DNA of 64,000 nt from Paraburkholderia guartelaensis (GCF_004353905.1 NZ_SMOD01000003.1:1-64000); one strand, 5' to 3'; positions 17,525 to 25,957 are shown, counted from the stretch's first letter. Notes: generated by a model not told the origin, from the letters alone. Numbers and translations are program-made.

Positions 17525-18730
17525 TTACGCTTGACTGGTCGCGGGCTCGTCGATCCTGCGAAGATGGCCGCCGGTCAGCGCGAGCGTCAGTATCGAGACT
17601 ACGGCGAGTCCCAGGCCGAAGTACATTGCATTGAAGAGACCGAACCCGTCGAGGATCCGGCCGCCGACGAACGAACCCAGTGCAATCGAGATCTGGAAGT
17701 TGGCGACGAACAGTGCCATGCCACCTTCGCGGACTTCGCGGGTTGCCTGCGCCATCCACATCTGCAGTGCGACGGGCAGCGCGCCATACGCGATTCCCCA
17801 CGCGGCCAGCGCGACCAGCACCCACGGCCGGCTGGTGCCGAGTACGGGTAGCATGGCGAGAGGCAATGCGATAAACAGGATGCTCGCAATCAACGTCATC
17901 CTGACGTTACGTTGCCCGGATGAACCACCGATGAAATTACCGAGCAGACCGATGAACGTATAACCAAGCAGCAGCAATGAAATGACCTTGCCGCCAAAGC
18001 CCGACACGGTCGCCAGGAACGGGGTGATATAAGTGTAGGTCGCGAAGTGCCCGCACAGGGCGAGCGTCATCGTGATCAGCCCGATGCGGGCCGCTCGGGT
18101 ACCGAAGATACCGAGCAGATCGCGCGTACTCACCCGATGCTCTACGTGCAGCGACGGCAACGAAACCCACTGTGCCAGCAGCGCCGCAATAGACAGCGCG
18201 AGCGCTGCGCCGAACGCGGTGCGCCAGCCAGCCAGGTCGGCGATCAGTGCCCCGGCCGGGCCGCCGATCAGCATGCCGAGCGAGACGCCCGCGAAGATCA
18301 TCGATGTGGCCCGGCCGACATGCTCCTCCGGCACGAGTCGGTTGCCGAGCCCTACGCTGATCGCCCAGAATCCGCCGATTCCGAATCCGAACATCGCGCG
18401 GGCCACGACGAGAACCGCGAAGTTCGGCGCCAGCATGGCCGTCAGATTCGAGATCACAAGTAGCAGGCCCAGGCCCAGCAGCACGCGCCGACGGTCGAAA
18501 CGTCCGACGGCTACCGTAAGAAACGGCGCGGCGATGGCGGCCAGCAGCCCGGGCGCCGTGACCATGATGCCGGCGGTTCCTTCGGTGACGCTTAGTCCCT
18601 GGCTGATATAGCGCAGCAGCCCGACGGGCAGAAATTCAGTTGTACAGAACACGGTCGCGCTGAGTGCGACGGAAAGAATCGCGAGCCAGTTTCGCGTGCG
18701 CAGAGGCTGGATTGAGGTGGTTTGCGTCAT
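17525..18730 (-). CDS. MFS transporter (DHA1/arabinose-efflux type)
   Basis: 401 residues from ATG 18730 (MTQTTSIQPL); the longer frame to 18841 is not protein-like. The segments FCTTEFLPVGLLRYISQGL, the loop RFDRRRVLLGLG, GIGGFWAISVGLGNRLVPEE and the AYGALPVALQMWM stretch are typical of the YdhP/NepI/AraJ branch of DHA1 exporters. Such pumps export purine nucleosides, sugars or drugs. Co-directional with the SDR upstream (62-base gap) and DUF427 downstream. Confidence 0.88.
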   Translation of the reverse strand: MTQTTSIQPLRTRNWLAILSVALSATVFCTTEFLPVGLLRYISQGLSVTEGTAGIMVTAPGLLAAIAAPFLTVAVGRFDRRRVLLGLGLLLVISNLTAMLAPNFAVLVVARAMFGFGIGGFWAISVGLGNRLVPEEHVGRATSMIFAGVSLGMLIGGPAGALIADLAGWRTAFGAALALSIAALLAQWVSLPSLHVEHRVSTRDLLGIFGTRAARIGLITMTLALCGHFATYTYITPFLATVSGFGGKVISLLLLGYTFIGLLGNFIGGSSGQRNVRMTLIASILFIALPLAMLPVLGTSRPWVLVALAAWGIAYGALPVALQMWMAQATREVREGGMALFVANFQISIALGSFVGGRILDGFGLFNAMYFGLGLAVVSILTLALTGGHLRRIDEPATSQA

Positions 18731-18792
18731 GATGTATTCCGGTGCGTGATTCGTATCGGGTTGCCAGAATGGCGGCGTCGCGGTTGACGCGC

Positions 18793-19539
18793 CTAGAGCT
18801 TCGAGCCGCCGTCCACATGGAGCGTCGCGCCAGTTGTCCACCTGGCCTGGTCAGAGGCGAGAAAGGTGATCGCAGTGGCGATGTCTTCAGGTTCCGCGAG
18901 CCGTTTGATGGCTTGCAGGCCAAGTGTCATGCCGCGGCCTTCGTCGGTGCGGGTGAAGCTCGACATATCGGTTTGCACCACACCGGGCGCGACCGCGTTC
19001 ACGCGGATGCCGCGCGGTCCGAGGTCAATCGCGAAGTGCCGAACGAGCGTATCGACGGCGCCCTTCGTGGCGGAGTAGGCCGACAGTTCACCCACGGCTG
19101 TACGGACCGCGAGCGACGAAAGCAGCGTGATGTTGCTGCCCTTGCACATGATCGGCAGAAGCTGTTGAACGAGAAAATACGGAGCACGGACGTTGACGGC
19201 GAACAGTTCGTCGAAAGCTTCGACACCGGTTTCCTCGAGCGCGGCGGCCTTCGCGATGGCTGCGTTGGCAACGAGAATATCGAGGCGTTCGCCGACGATG
19301 GTCCGGACCTGGCGCGCGAGCCTGTGCGGTCCGTCGGGTTCGGCCAGATCGGCCTGAATGGCATGCGCACGGCTGCCCGCCGCAGCGATTTCGGCAACGA
19401 CAGTCGTGGCTTCACGTGCGCTGTGACCATAGTGAACGAGGATCTGGGCACCGGCCTGCGCGAGCGCAAGCGCCGTGGCGCGTCCGATGCCACGCGAAGC
19501 GCCCGTAACGAGCGCGGTCTTTCCCGCGAGGGTCTTCAT
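18793..19539 (-). CDS. SDR-family NAD(P)-dependent oxidoreductase
   Basis: 248 residues, paralogue of the SDR at 14247-14996. TGASRGIG loop at 12-19, Ser141/142, Tyr155 and Lys159 (SAYSATKGA), final HVDGGSKL. The usual NAG structural motif reads NAA here (92-94), a small deviation. GGAAGGA lies before the ATG. It is the first gene of the minus-strand series and is transcribed divergently from the LysR regulator, the typical arrangement for a LysR target. Confidence 0.9.
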   Translation of the reverse strand: MKTLAGKTALVTGASRGIGRATALALAQAGAQILVHYGHSAREATTVVAEIAAAGSRAHAIQADLAEPDGPHRLARQVRTIVGERLDILVANAAIAKAAALEETGVEAFDELFAVNVRAPYFLVQQLLPIMCKGSNITLLSSLAVRTAVGELSAYSATKGAVDTLVRHFAIDLGPRGIRVNAVAPGVVQTDMSSFTRTDEGRGMTLGLQAIKRLAEPEDIATAITFLASDQARWTTGATLHVDGGSKL

Positions 19540-19629
19540 GATCGTGTCCTTCCGGCAGCTAACTAACGTTGAGGCGAGAGACGGTTCGTCCTCTGCTGGA
19601 ATCGAACGATAGATGGCACTTGCATGGGC

Positions 19630-19671
19630 GAAAAAGACTTTGTAAGCTGGCCGCCATACCTGGCAGGCATG
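19630..19671 (-). promoter_or_regulatory. Candidate LysR-type operator, copy 2
   Basis: In the 155-base gap between the divergent SDR and LysR genes the plus strand reads GAAAAAGACTTTGTA, ten bases, then CATACC-N5-GGCATG (19655-19671), an inverted repeat with one mismatch and a T-N11-A core. It matches the element at 16045-16086 in sequence and exact spacing. The match extends through the A/T-rich block as well as the palindrome, so both binding site and promoter elements may be conserved. Confidence 0.65.
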
Positions 19672-19694
19672 ACTTCCCGGAAAGGACTTCGCGC

Positions 19695-20576
19695 ATGGAA
19701 CTGCGACATCTGCGCTATTTCGTTGCTGTGGCAGAAGAAGGCAGCCTGACCGTTGCCGCGGAGCGGCGTCTTTTTACGTCCCAGCCATCCCTCAGCCGCC
19801 AGATCCGGGACCTCGAGTACGAGGTCGGTGCGCAGCTGTTTGTGCGCAGCGCGCGTGGCATCGAGCTGACCGATGCCGGCAAGGCATTTCTGGATCATGC
19901 GCGCCTGGCCCTGGCGCAGGTCGACGCGGCGTGCGAGGCCGCGCGGCGAGCGGCGCGGCCGGCCAAGCTGACGTTTGCGGTCGGTTTTCTGAGCGGCCAG
20001 GAAGTGACGTGGCTCGGCGAAGCGACGCGTGTTCTCGCGGCCGACCTGCAGACCCTCGAGATGACGGTATCGAGCGAACACTCCCCGGATCTGGCGGAAG
20101 GACTGTCAACGGGCCGGCTGGACATCGCATTCATGCGCGCCGAATCCAACCGGCCCGACCTCGAGTACGTGACCGTCGCGCGCGAACCTTTCGTCGTGCT
20201 GATGCCTAGCGATCATCATCTGGCGGACCGCGAGGAAATCGACGTGCATGAACTGGCAGGGGAGCCGTTCATCAGCGGCTCGGACGTGGCCGGTCCGATG
20301 CGCCGCGCAATCGAGAACTATCTGGCGGCGAACGATCTCGCCATCGAGCCAGCACATCGTGTCCACAACCTCACGATGGCGATGTCGCTGATCGCTTCGA
20401 CGAGAGGGGTTGCGCTGCTGCCGGCCTATGCCGAAAACCTGCTGCCCTGGTCGGTGACAAGCCGGCCGCTCAAGGGCGAACCGCCGACGATTGAACTGGT
20501 GGTCGGCTATAACCGGAACAACCGCTCGCCGATCCTGTCGACCTTTCTGTCGCGCATCGATCAGATCAGGCGATAG
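19695..20576 (+). CDS. LysR-family transcriptional regulator
   Basis: 293 residues from ATG 19695. N-terminal winged HTH (MELRHLRYFVAVAEEGSLTV, then LFTSQPSLSRQIRDLE) and a two-lobed effector domain (LTFAVGFLSGQEVTWLGEA onwards, LMPSDHHLADREEID). The opening MELRHLRYF and the SSEHSPDLAEGLSTGRLDIAFMR segment resemble the HcaR/BenM/CatM-like branch that senses aromatic acids, an inference. It is divergent to the SDR at 19539 and the candidate operator lies between them, so it very probably controls the oxidoreductase/efflux cluster and itself. Confidence 0.9.
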   Translation: MELRHLRYFVAVAEEGSLTVAAERRLFTSQPSLSRQIRDLEYEVGAQLFVRSARGIELTDAGKAFLDHARLALAQVDAACEAARRAARPAKLTFAVGFLSGQEVTWLGEATRVLAADLQTLEMTVSSEHSPDLAEGLSTGRLDIAFMRAESNRPDLEYVTVAREPFVVLMPSDHHLADREEIDVHELAGEPFISGSDVAGPMRRAIENYLAANDLAIEPAHRVHNLTMAMSLIASTRGVALLPAYAENLLPWSVTSRPLKGEPPTIELVVGYNRNNRSPILSTFLSRIDQIRR

Positions 20577-20814
20577 GTGCACGACGCGGCGACAGAGACG
20601 GTCGCGCGATGCTATCGGAAGCATTCACCCACGCTCGCACCCGCCGCCCGGTTCTTCAGCCGGCCGAGTGACCGTTGGTTAGTCGCGAACAACCACAACG
20701 GTCCAATGACCCGACCGAAGTAAATGGGTCGCGAAGCGCCTCTCGTGCGGCGGTCATATTACGCCCCGTCGCGTCGCGGCGGCCTACACCCGGCTATGTA
20801 CGGAACATGTATGG

Positions 20815-20848
20815 AAACTACATTTTATTCATTGATTGTATGTAGTTT
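20815..20848. repeat. 8-bp inverted repeat with 18-base spacer
   Basis: AAACTACA at 20815-20822 is the reverse complement of TGTAGTTT at 20841-20848, in an AT-rich island of an otherwise GC-rich region. The position, about 400 bases ahead of the phaB-type gene, suits a promoter or operator, but the element is short. Confidence 0.4.
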
Positions 20849-20977
20849 ATCTACTACCATCCGGTCATCGGTCGTGTGTGCCTCCGCCCGAGAAAAATGA
20901 TCGGCCGTACGCACACCTGAGCTCGAAATGGCTAACACGCGGGTGCTAGATCCCATGGGTGTCTCGCGTCTGAAGTT

Positions 20978-20989
20978 GTTACCGGTAAC
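20978..20989. promoter_or_regulatory. Palindrome of LacI/GntR-operator style
   Basis: GTTACCGGTAAC is a perfect 12-bp palindrome with the central CG typical of LacI-family operators (E. coli GntR sites have a TTACCGGTAA-like core). No LacI-family gene occurs in the window. It lies about 260 bases upstream of the reductase start. The assignment is by motif only. Confidence 0.35.
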
Positions 20990-21183
20990 GTTAGTTAAAC
21001 GCTCGTTCATATGCCTCACGGGGCGTTGGTGAAAATGATTCGGTATCAGTGGGATTTCAACGCGAGCATATTAGTTAGTCATACGAATCAATATTTGGGA
21101 TGCAAGCGGGTTCGAGACAGATCTAGCGCTGCAGGGACGAAGATTGTTCTCTGCAAGGAGGTATGCCCACGAAGTGGCTGGTT

Positions 21184-21223
21184 TTTGCGAGACGGCCATC
21201 TGATGCTTCACGTTTCTCGCAAA
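21184..21223 (+). promoter_or_regulatory. Hairpin in the leader of the phaB-type gene
   Basis: TTTGCGAGA (21184-21192) and TCTCGCAAA (21215-21223) are exact reverse complements with a 22-base loop, ending 24 bases before the start codon. An AAGGAGG ribosome-site-like run lies shortly before it at 21155-21161, next to an ATG that opens a 21-codon frame (21163-21228). Either a protein binds here or the leader folds to control translation. Confidence 0.35.
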
Positions 21224-21247
21224 TATGACAAAGCACGAAGGGTAGAA

Positions 21248-21991
21248 ATGACGAAGCGAATTGCGGTTGTAACTGGCGGTATGGGCGGTCTAGGCGAAGC
21301 GATCAGTACGAAGCTGCACGATGCCGGCTACCTGGTTGTAGTCACACACTCGCCGAGCAACGTCGGCGCAGCTGAATGGCTCGCGAACATGCAATCTCAG
21401 GGCCGGACTTTTCTCTCGTATCCGGTTGATGTGGCTAATTACGATTCATGCCAGCACTTTGCTGCCCGAATCCGGTTTGATGTCGGTCCGGTTGAAATTC
21501 TGGTGAACAACGCCGGGATCACCGAGGACATGACGCTCCGAAAGATGGATAAGGAAAACTGGGACGCGGTCATCCGCACGAACCTGGACTCGGTATTTAA
21601 CATGACGAAGCCGCTCTGCGAAGAAATGAGCGCTCGTGGCTGGGGACGTATCGTCAACATTTCGTCCGTCAACGGCTCGAAAGGCTCGATCGGCCAGACA
21701 AACTATGCCGCGGCCAAGGCCGGCATGCACGGATTCACGAAATCACTCGCACTGGAAGTCGCACGAAAAGGGGTGACCGTCAACACGGTATCTCCGGGCT
21801 ACCTGGCTACGAAAATGGTCACGGCGATTCCCCAGGCAATCCTCGAGACGAAGATCTTGCCTCATATCCCTATGGGCCGTCTCGGCAAGCCAGAGGAAGT
21901 TGCAGCGCTCGTGCTTTATCTCTGCTCAGACGATGCCGGTTTCGTGACCGGCGCCAATCTCGCGATCAACGGCGGTCAGCACATGCAGTAA
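21248..21991 (+). CDS. phaB: Acetoacetyl-CoA reductase / 3-oxoacyl-ACP reductase (PhaB type)
   Basis: 247 residues from ATG 21248. It has the NADPH-loop TGGMGGLG at 9-16, the NNAG at 87-90, Ser140, Tyr153 and Lys157 (TNYAAAKAG), plus features of PhaB: VTHSPSN after strand 2, GITEDMTLRKM, NISSVNGSKGSIGQTNY and HIPMGRLGKPEEVA. PhaB reduces acetoacetyl-CoA to (R)-3-hydroxybutyryl-CoA for polyhydroxybutyrate. No phaA or phaC is adjacent, so it is a stand-alone, extra copy or a fatty-acid reductase. The upstream extension of the frame to 21011 is ignored because it is not protein-like. Confidence 0.85.
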   Translation: MTKRIAVVTGGMGGLGEAISTKLHDAGYLVVVTHSPSNVGAAEWLANMQSQGRTFLSYPVDVANYDSCQHFAARIRFDVGPVEILVNNAGITEDMTLRKMDKENWDAVIRTNLDSVFNMTKPLCEEMSARGWGRIVNISSVNGSKGSIGQTNYAAAKAGMHGFTKSLALEVARKGVTVNTVSPGYLATKMVTAIPQAILETKILPHIPMGRLGKPEEVAALVLYLCSDDAGFVTGANLAINGGQHMQ

Positions 21992-22077
21992 CAACAGCCC
22001 CAACCACGTTGCGGCCTGTTCACGAGGGGTCCGAACCGGCCGCCCACAACTGTATTCAACGTAGAAAGGACCGTCTC

Positions 22078-22437
22078 ATGAGCGCGACCTGGATCGGCCT
22101 GGTGATCGGATGCCCCGCGCTTGGCATCGCAACGCTCGTGGTCGTGGCTCACTATCGCCGCGAGTGGAAACGTGCACGAACCCTGCGGGGTCTGTGCTTC
22201 CACAAGAGCGGGGTGACCGCGTGTGAACGCGACGCTGTCCAGTACGTCTACATACGCCGCTCCGGTCGGCGAACTGAGATGGCTGATAAGCGGCGAAGCT
22301 CGCGAAACATTGTTCAGGTCGGATGTGCGCGTGCACGCGCCGAGAGCATCGTGTCGACTAAAGCGCTCCCCTCCTCTCATGACTCACCTGGCTTCGACTC
22401 GCGGCCGGACACCAAATGCAGAACACATCTCGACTGA
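22078..22437 (+). CDS. Small membrane-anchored protein, doubtful C-terminal part
   Basis: A GAAAGGA site precedes the ATG. The first 37 residues are convincing: a membrane helix (WIGLVIGCPALGIATLVVVA) followed by HYRREWKRART. After about residue 40 the composition becomes Arg/Ser-rich and non-protein-like, so the gene may be frameshifted or end differently. It follows the phaB-type gene by 86 bases. Unknown function. Confidence 0.4.
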   Translation: MSATWIGLVIGCPALGIATLVVVAHYRREWKRARTLRGLCFHKSGVTACERDAVQYVYIRRSGRRTEMADKRRSSRNIVQVGCARARAESIVSTKALPSSHDSPGFDSRPDTKCRTHLD

Positions 22438-22487
22438 CTGCATGGGGAGCGGAACGGACTCTGCCGGTCCCGCATCTGTAGACATCG

Positions 22488-22745
22488 ATGAAATCACGAA
22501 AGATAAAACAGGCCGCAGGGTACAGAGAGAGCCCTTATACACCCCACACTGCCGAAGCGGCGATCGCTCACCTCGAGCGGGTCCTGTCAGCGGCTGGCGC
22601 AGATTCATTGTTCAGCCAGGCCTACTGGCGTGCTCGAATCGAGCAGGTGAGCGCAACAAAAGGACTCACCCCGCTTCAGCGCGCAAGGCTCGTGAGACTG
22701 CTCACGTCTCTGTCTTTCCAGGTGCGGGGCAACGACCCTCCGTAG
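22488..22745 (+). CDS. Small helical hypothetical protein
   Basis: 85 residues, strongly helical and basic, with a regular pattern of Ala/Leu/Arg (TAEAAIAHLERVLSAAGADS, GLTPLQRARLVRLLTSL). The coding bias is good, and the alternative frames here look random. Such proteins occur as orphans in Burkholderia; no family name can be given. It follows the small membrane protein in the same direction. Confidence 0.55.
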   Translation: MKSRKIKQAAGYRESPYTPHTAEAAIAHLERVLSAAGADSLFSQAYWRARIEQVSATKGLTPLQRARLVRLLTSLSFQVRGNDPP

Positions 22746-23036
22746 GCTCGTAAAGCGACCCTGCCGACGATCCAGGCCAACGCGACCAGTCATCCTCACC
22801 GTTAGCAGCCCATTCGAGCTGCCAGTTATCACCGCCTATACTGAGCGCTAGATGGGTCTGCGTGGGATCGTCCATTTCCGCGTATTTTTACGTTTCCTGT
22901 TAAATCGGTCGACCACTCGAAAATATGCGGCTTGTCGGCAGATCACTGTCCGTGCATGACGGCTCAGCGCAGTAAATCGCGAGCAAGCCGCCCTGGTAAG
23001 TTTGCCGTTCCCTTCACCAGTGACACAGGAGTTTCA
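22746..23036. other. Intergenic stretch, nothing recognised
   Basis: About 290 bases, AT-rich around 22870-22925 (likely promoter of the VOC gene), with no gene or repeat. Confidence 0.3.
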
Positions 23037-23465
23037 ATGGAAATCAAATGCATTGCTGGGTTCGCCACAATTACAAAGCAGCCAGACGCAAGTGCTTCCC
23101 TGTATCTGGAGAAACTTGGCTTGCCGCTAGAGAGGTATGGCGAACATCCCGACTATCTTTTCATGGACAAGTTTGCCGGAGCCAATCACTTTGGTGTGTG
23201 GCCTCTGAATATGGCAGCTCAGTCATGCTTCGGGCAAGATGATTGGCCACCTTCCATTCCCGAGCCGACCGCAAACATTGACTTCGAACTGGCGGATGCG
23301 AAGGCAGTAGAGTCGGCAGTTCAAGAAATGAAAGTGAAGGGTCAAGTCTTTATTCATGAGGCAAGGACAGAACCTTGGGGGCAAACCATAGCGAGATTCA
23401 TCAGCCCCGAAGGAGTGCTGGTCGGTTTGAGCTATGCGCCCTGGTTGCATGAGCAAGAGGCTTGA
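23037..23465 (+). CDS. VOC-family (glyoxalase/bleomycin-resistance fold) protein
   Basis: 142 residues from ATG 23037, preceded by CAGGAG. It shows one pair of beta-alpha-beta-beta-beta modules: GFATITKQPDASASLYLEKLGLP at the start, FELADAKAVESAVQEMKVKG in the middle and PWGQTIARFISPEGVLVGLSY at the end, the usual VOC close. Metal-ligand residues such as the terminal E (SPEG) are present; the first His is not obvious. VOC proteins are dioxygenases, lyases or drug binders, so the activity cannot be told from this. Monocistronic. Confidence 0.75.
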   Translation: MEIKCIAGFATITKQPDASASLYLEKLGLPLERYGEHPDYLFMDKFAGANHFGVWPLNMAAQSCFGQDDWPPSIPEPTANIDFELADAKAVESAVQEMKVKGQVFIHEARTEPWGQTIARFISPEGVLVGLSYAPWLHEQEA

Positions 23466-23745
23466 CGATTCATACGGACTCGCCAATTGCGATGACGTGG
23501 GTGAGAAGCCTGCTGCCGCAGCAGTGACCTGCTTCGGCAGAGCTTGGGCGTTGAGTCCCTAGAAGGGCCAGCGGCCAAATTCCCCTGCGACGTGGAGCGA
23601 TACCGATCGCGGCAAAGGTGCCTATGCGCGCGCGTCATAAGTATTGTTCTTGCGAGTGCGTTTATCTTAACCACCTACCTACATAGACTGGCTTCACCGA
23701 TTGCGAACAACACTTCGCAGCAAATCACAGTCATGGAGGTTAATC

Positions 23746-24162
23746 ATGAGGGCAATTATTCAGGCTGTTGCCATCGTCGCGGCGCTTGCCGCGCCCACCG
23801 TCACGTTCGCGCAATCGAGTGGCCCCTTGGCGCGCGCCCAGGTTCGAAGCGGTGGTGTATCCGATGGCTCGTCTGCGTCCAGCCAAAAAGCCATACCAGG
23901 ACTCGCGCCGTCGAGGGGCACCGATGCGCCGGGCAACAACGCGCTACCGGCCTCTACCACGGTGTCGGCGGCCGCCAACGCAACGAGCGGCTATGGCACG
24001 CCTGGTGCAACCTCATCGGACAGCGGTATGGGCGCCGGGTCGTCCAGGTCAGTCCCGCCGAAGAGCGTGAACAGTAGCTCAACGTCGCCCACCGTCGCTT
24101 TCGGAGTCAACAACACGCTGGCGACCCCGAGCACCGTGTCGCCTGCCGTCCACCGTAACTAA
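23746..24162 (+). CDS. Small exported Ser/Ala/Thr-rich protein (DUF4148-like signal region)
   Basis: 138 residues. A clear signal peptide (AIIQAVAIVAALAAPTVTFAQ) is followed by SSGPLARAQVR, the opening of DUF4148 proteins abundant in Burkholderia. Instead of the usual AELVQLEKAGY helix the rest is low-complexity Ser/Ala/Gly/Thr. Either the domain was lost by frameshift or this is a divergent periplasmic relative. Its N-terminus resembles the DUF4148 gene at 60201-60509. Start at ATG 23746, preceded by TGGAGG. Confidence 0.6.
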   Translation: MRAIIQAVAIVAALAAPTVTFAQSSGPLARAQVRSGGVSDGSSASSQKAIPGLAPSRGTDAPGNNALPASTTVSAAANATSGYGTPGATSSDSGMGAGSSRSVPPKSVNSSSTSPTVAFGVNNTLATPSTVSPAVHRN

Positions 24163-24207
24163 GGACGACAAGCGATTTAAAAATAGGCCGACTACGGTCG
24201 ACCGGGG

Positions 24208-24245
24208 CGGGCTGTAGTCGGCCAGGAGCAGTCCGTCGTTGCGCC
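24208..24245. repeat. Degenerate dispersed intergenic repeat, copy 2
   Basis: GTAGTCGGCCAGGAGCAGTC with GC-rich flanks, similar to 2541-2575. It sits between the exported protein and the Fsr operon end. Confidence 0.3.
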
Positions 24246-24365
24246 AATGCGAGAGGCGGCTTAGCGGCGGAAACCGGTCGCTTGCCCGCGCCGAATGAGT
24301 TGGATACGTATTGCGAAACTGCGAGAAAAAAGGGCCGCACTGTTGCCGGCAACGGTGAACGCAGG

Positions 24366-24626
24366 CTATTGGATGAAAGAGAACAGGCCATCCAAGGCAT
24401 AAAGCAATACCGCCAACAGGCTTGCAGTCGGCAATACCCTCTTCTTTTGCGCTTCCCAAATGAGTAGCCGGGCAGACGCTTCACGTCGTGTCACGCCCCT
24501 CAGCGCAAATGGCTCGCTTTCTATCGCTTCCTTCATTTTCCTGATGTGCATGCAATAACCGACATGGGAGACCAGCGCATATGTGCCAGCGACGCCGATG
24601 ATGCAAACCAGATCCACGATCTTCAT
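24366..24626 (-). CDS. Two-TM membrane protein coupled to the Fsr-like pump
   Basis: 86 residues from ATG 24626, which overlaps the last base of the pump's TGA stop, so the two are translationally coupled. Two membrane helices (IVDLVCIIGVAGTYALVSHVGY and LPTASLLAVLLYALDGLF) flank a charged cytoplasmic loop of about 35 residues. I know no such partner for characterised Fsr pumps; it may stabilise or tune the pump. Confidence 0.6.
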   Translation of the reverse strand: MKIVDLVCIIGVAGTYALVSHVGYCMHIRKMKEAIESEPFALRGVTRREASARLLIWEAQKKRVLPTASLLAVLLYALDGLFSFIQ

Positions 24627-25870
24627 CAGCGGTCTCGCGTGGAATCGACAGCGGTCGCCGGTCTGGGCAGGAACACGGCAACAATGCCGAGCAAGGGAAG
24701 CCAGGCACAAAGTCGATAAACGGCCGCGATGCCGAAGTGGTCCGCCATCCAGCCCAACGTAGCCGCGCCGATTCCACCCAGGCCAAACGCGAAGCCGAAA
24801 AACAAACCGGACACCATGCCGACTCGGCCCGGCATCAGTTCCTGTGCATAGACGAGAATGGCCGAGAACGCCGACGATACGATCAGGCCGATCAGCACGA
24901 TCAGCACCGTCGTCACGGTGAGATTTGCATCAGGCAGGATCATCGTAAAAGGCGCGGCCCCCAGGATCGAAAACCAGATCACCGCCTTTCTGCCGATACG
25001 GTCGCCCAACGGACCACCAAACAGGGTGCCTAACGCCACCGCACCGAGAAACATGAACAGGTGCAATTGCGCCGCGCGCATACTGATTCCAAACTTCTCG
25101 ATCAAATAGAAGATCAGGTAGTTAGTTATACTTACCGTGTAGAAGTATTTGGAAAACATCAGCACCATGAGGATGCCGATAACCGGTGCGACCACACGCA
25201 TGTTGAGCGGAGACGCGTGAGTGGCTCCTCTGCTGCGTTTTCTCCGTGCAATCTGGTCTTCGTACCACCAGCTCACGTGCCACAGCAAAATCATGGCCAA
25301 CAGCGCCGCGATTGTGAACCATACAATGCTACCTTGCCCATTGGGCACGACGATCAACGCCGCAAGCAGCGGTCCGATCGCACTGCCGGCGTTACCGCCG
25401 ACCTGAAAAATGGACTGCGCGAGCCCGTGACGGCCACCTGACGCAAGCCGCGCCACACGCGACGTTTCCGGATGAAACACGGATGAGCCGACGCCCACCA
25501 GCATTGCCGCGCCGATCAATGCCAGGAACCCGTGGGCTCGCGAGAGTGCGAACAGGCCACAGAAGCTGAACAGCATTGCGAGCGGCAATGAATACGGCTG
25601 CGGCCTGCGATCCGTATAGCGCCCGATGAGCGGTTGCAAAAGACTGGCTGTGACCTGGTAAGCCAAAGTGACAAAGCCGATCTGCCAATACGAAAGATGC
25701 AACCCAACCTTGAAGATCGGATATACGGCGATCATCAACGATTGAATCATGTCGTTGAGCAGATGCGACGCACTCGTGACGCCGAGTATTCCGAAGGCCG
25801 TGCGGTACGGAGTCTGGCTTGCGGGTGTCGATGCTTCTGAACTGCTGACGGGAGCATGCGCGATTTTCAT
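24626..25870 (-). CDS. fsr: MFS transporter, Fsr (fosmidomycin resistance)-like
   Basis: 414 residues, 12 membrane helices. Fsr traits are clear: GVTSASHLLNDMIQSLMIAVYPIFK in helix 1, the loop QPLIGRYTDRRPQP, VGVGSSVFHPETSRVARLASGGRHGLAQSIFQVGGNAGSAIGPL, and the C-terminal GMVSGLFFGFAFGLGGIGA. Fsr exports fosmidomycin and related compounds by proton antiport in E. coli. It is divergent from an AraC-type regulator with an 87-base gap, a common pairing for this pump family, so it is probably induced by a ligand of that regulator. Confidence 0.85.
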   Translation of the reverse strand: MKIAHAPVSSSEASTPASQTPYRTAFGILGVTSASHLLNDMIQSLMIAVYPIFKVGLHLSYWQIGFVTLAYQVTASLLQPLIGRYTDRRPQPYSLPLAMLFSFCGLFALSRAHGFLALIGAAMLVGVGSSVFHPETSRVARLASGGRHGLAQSIFQVGGNAGSAIGPLLAALIVVPNGQGSIVWFTIAALLAMILLWHVSWWYEDQIARRKRSRGATHASPLNMRVVAPVIGILMVLMFSKYFYTVSITNYLIFYLIEKFGISMRAAQLHLFMFLGAVALGTLFGGPLGDRIGRKAVIWFSILGAAPFTMILPDANLTVTTVLIVLIGLIVSSAFSAILVYAQELMPGRVGMVSGLFFGFAFGLGGIGAATLGWMADHFGIAAVYRLCAWLPLLGIVAVFLPRPATAVDSTRDR

Positions 25871-25957
25871 GGCGTGAGAGCGATTGATGTAGTCGAGCCC
25901 AGTCTAGGGGTAGACTGATGGCCTGTCTCACGCGAAATTTCGTCACATCGTCGCAAA

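Larger units (their letters stand above)
20577..21247. other. Long intergenic region with several symmetric elements
   Basis: Some 670 bases without a credible gene. Three symmetric elements are visible: AAACTACA/TGTAGTTT (20815-20848), the 12-bp palindrome at 20978-20989 and the hairpin at 21184-21223. The end holds the GAAGGG ribosome site of the reductase gene at 21248. Confidence 0.5.
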
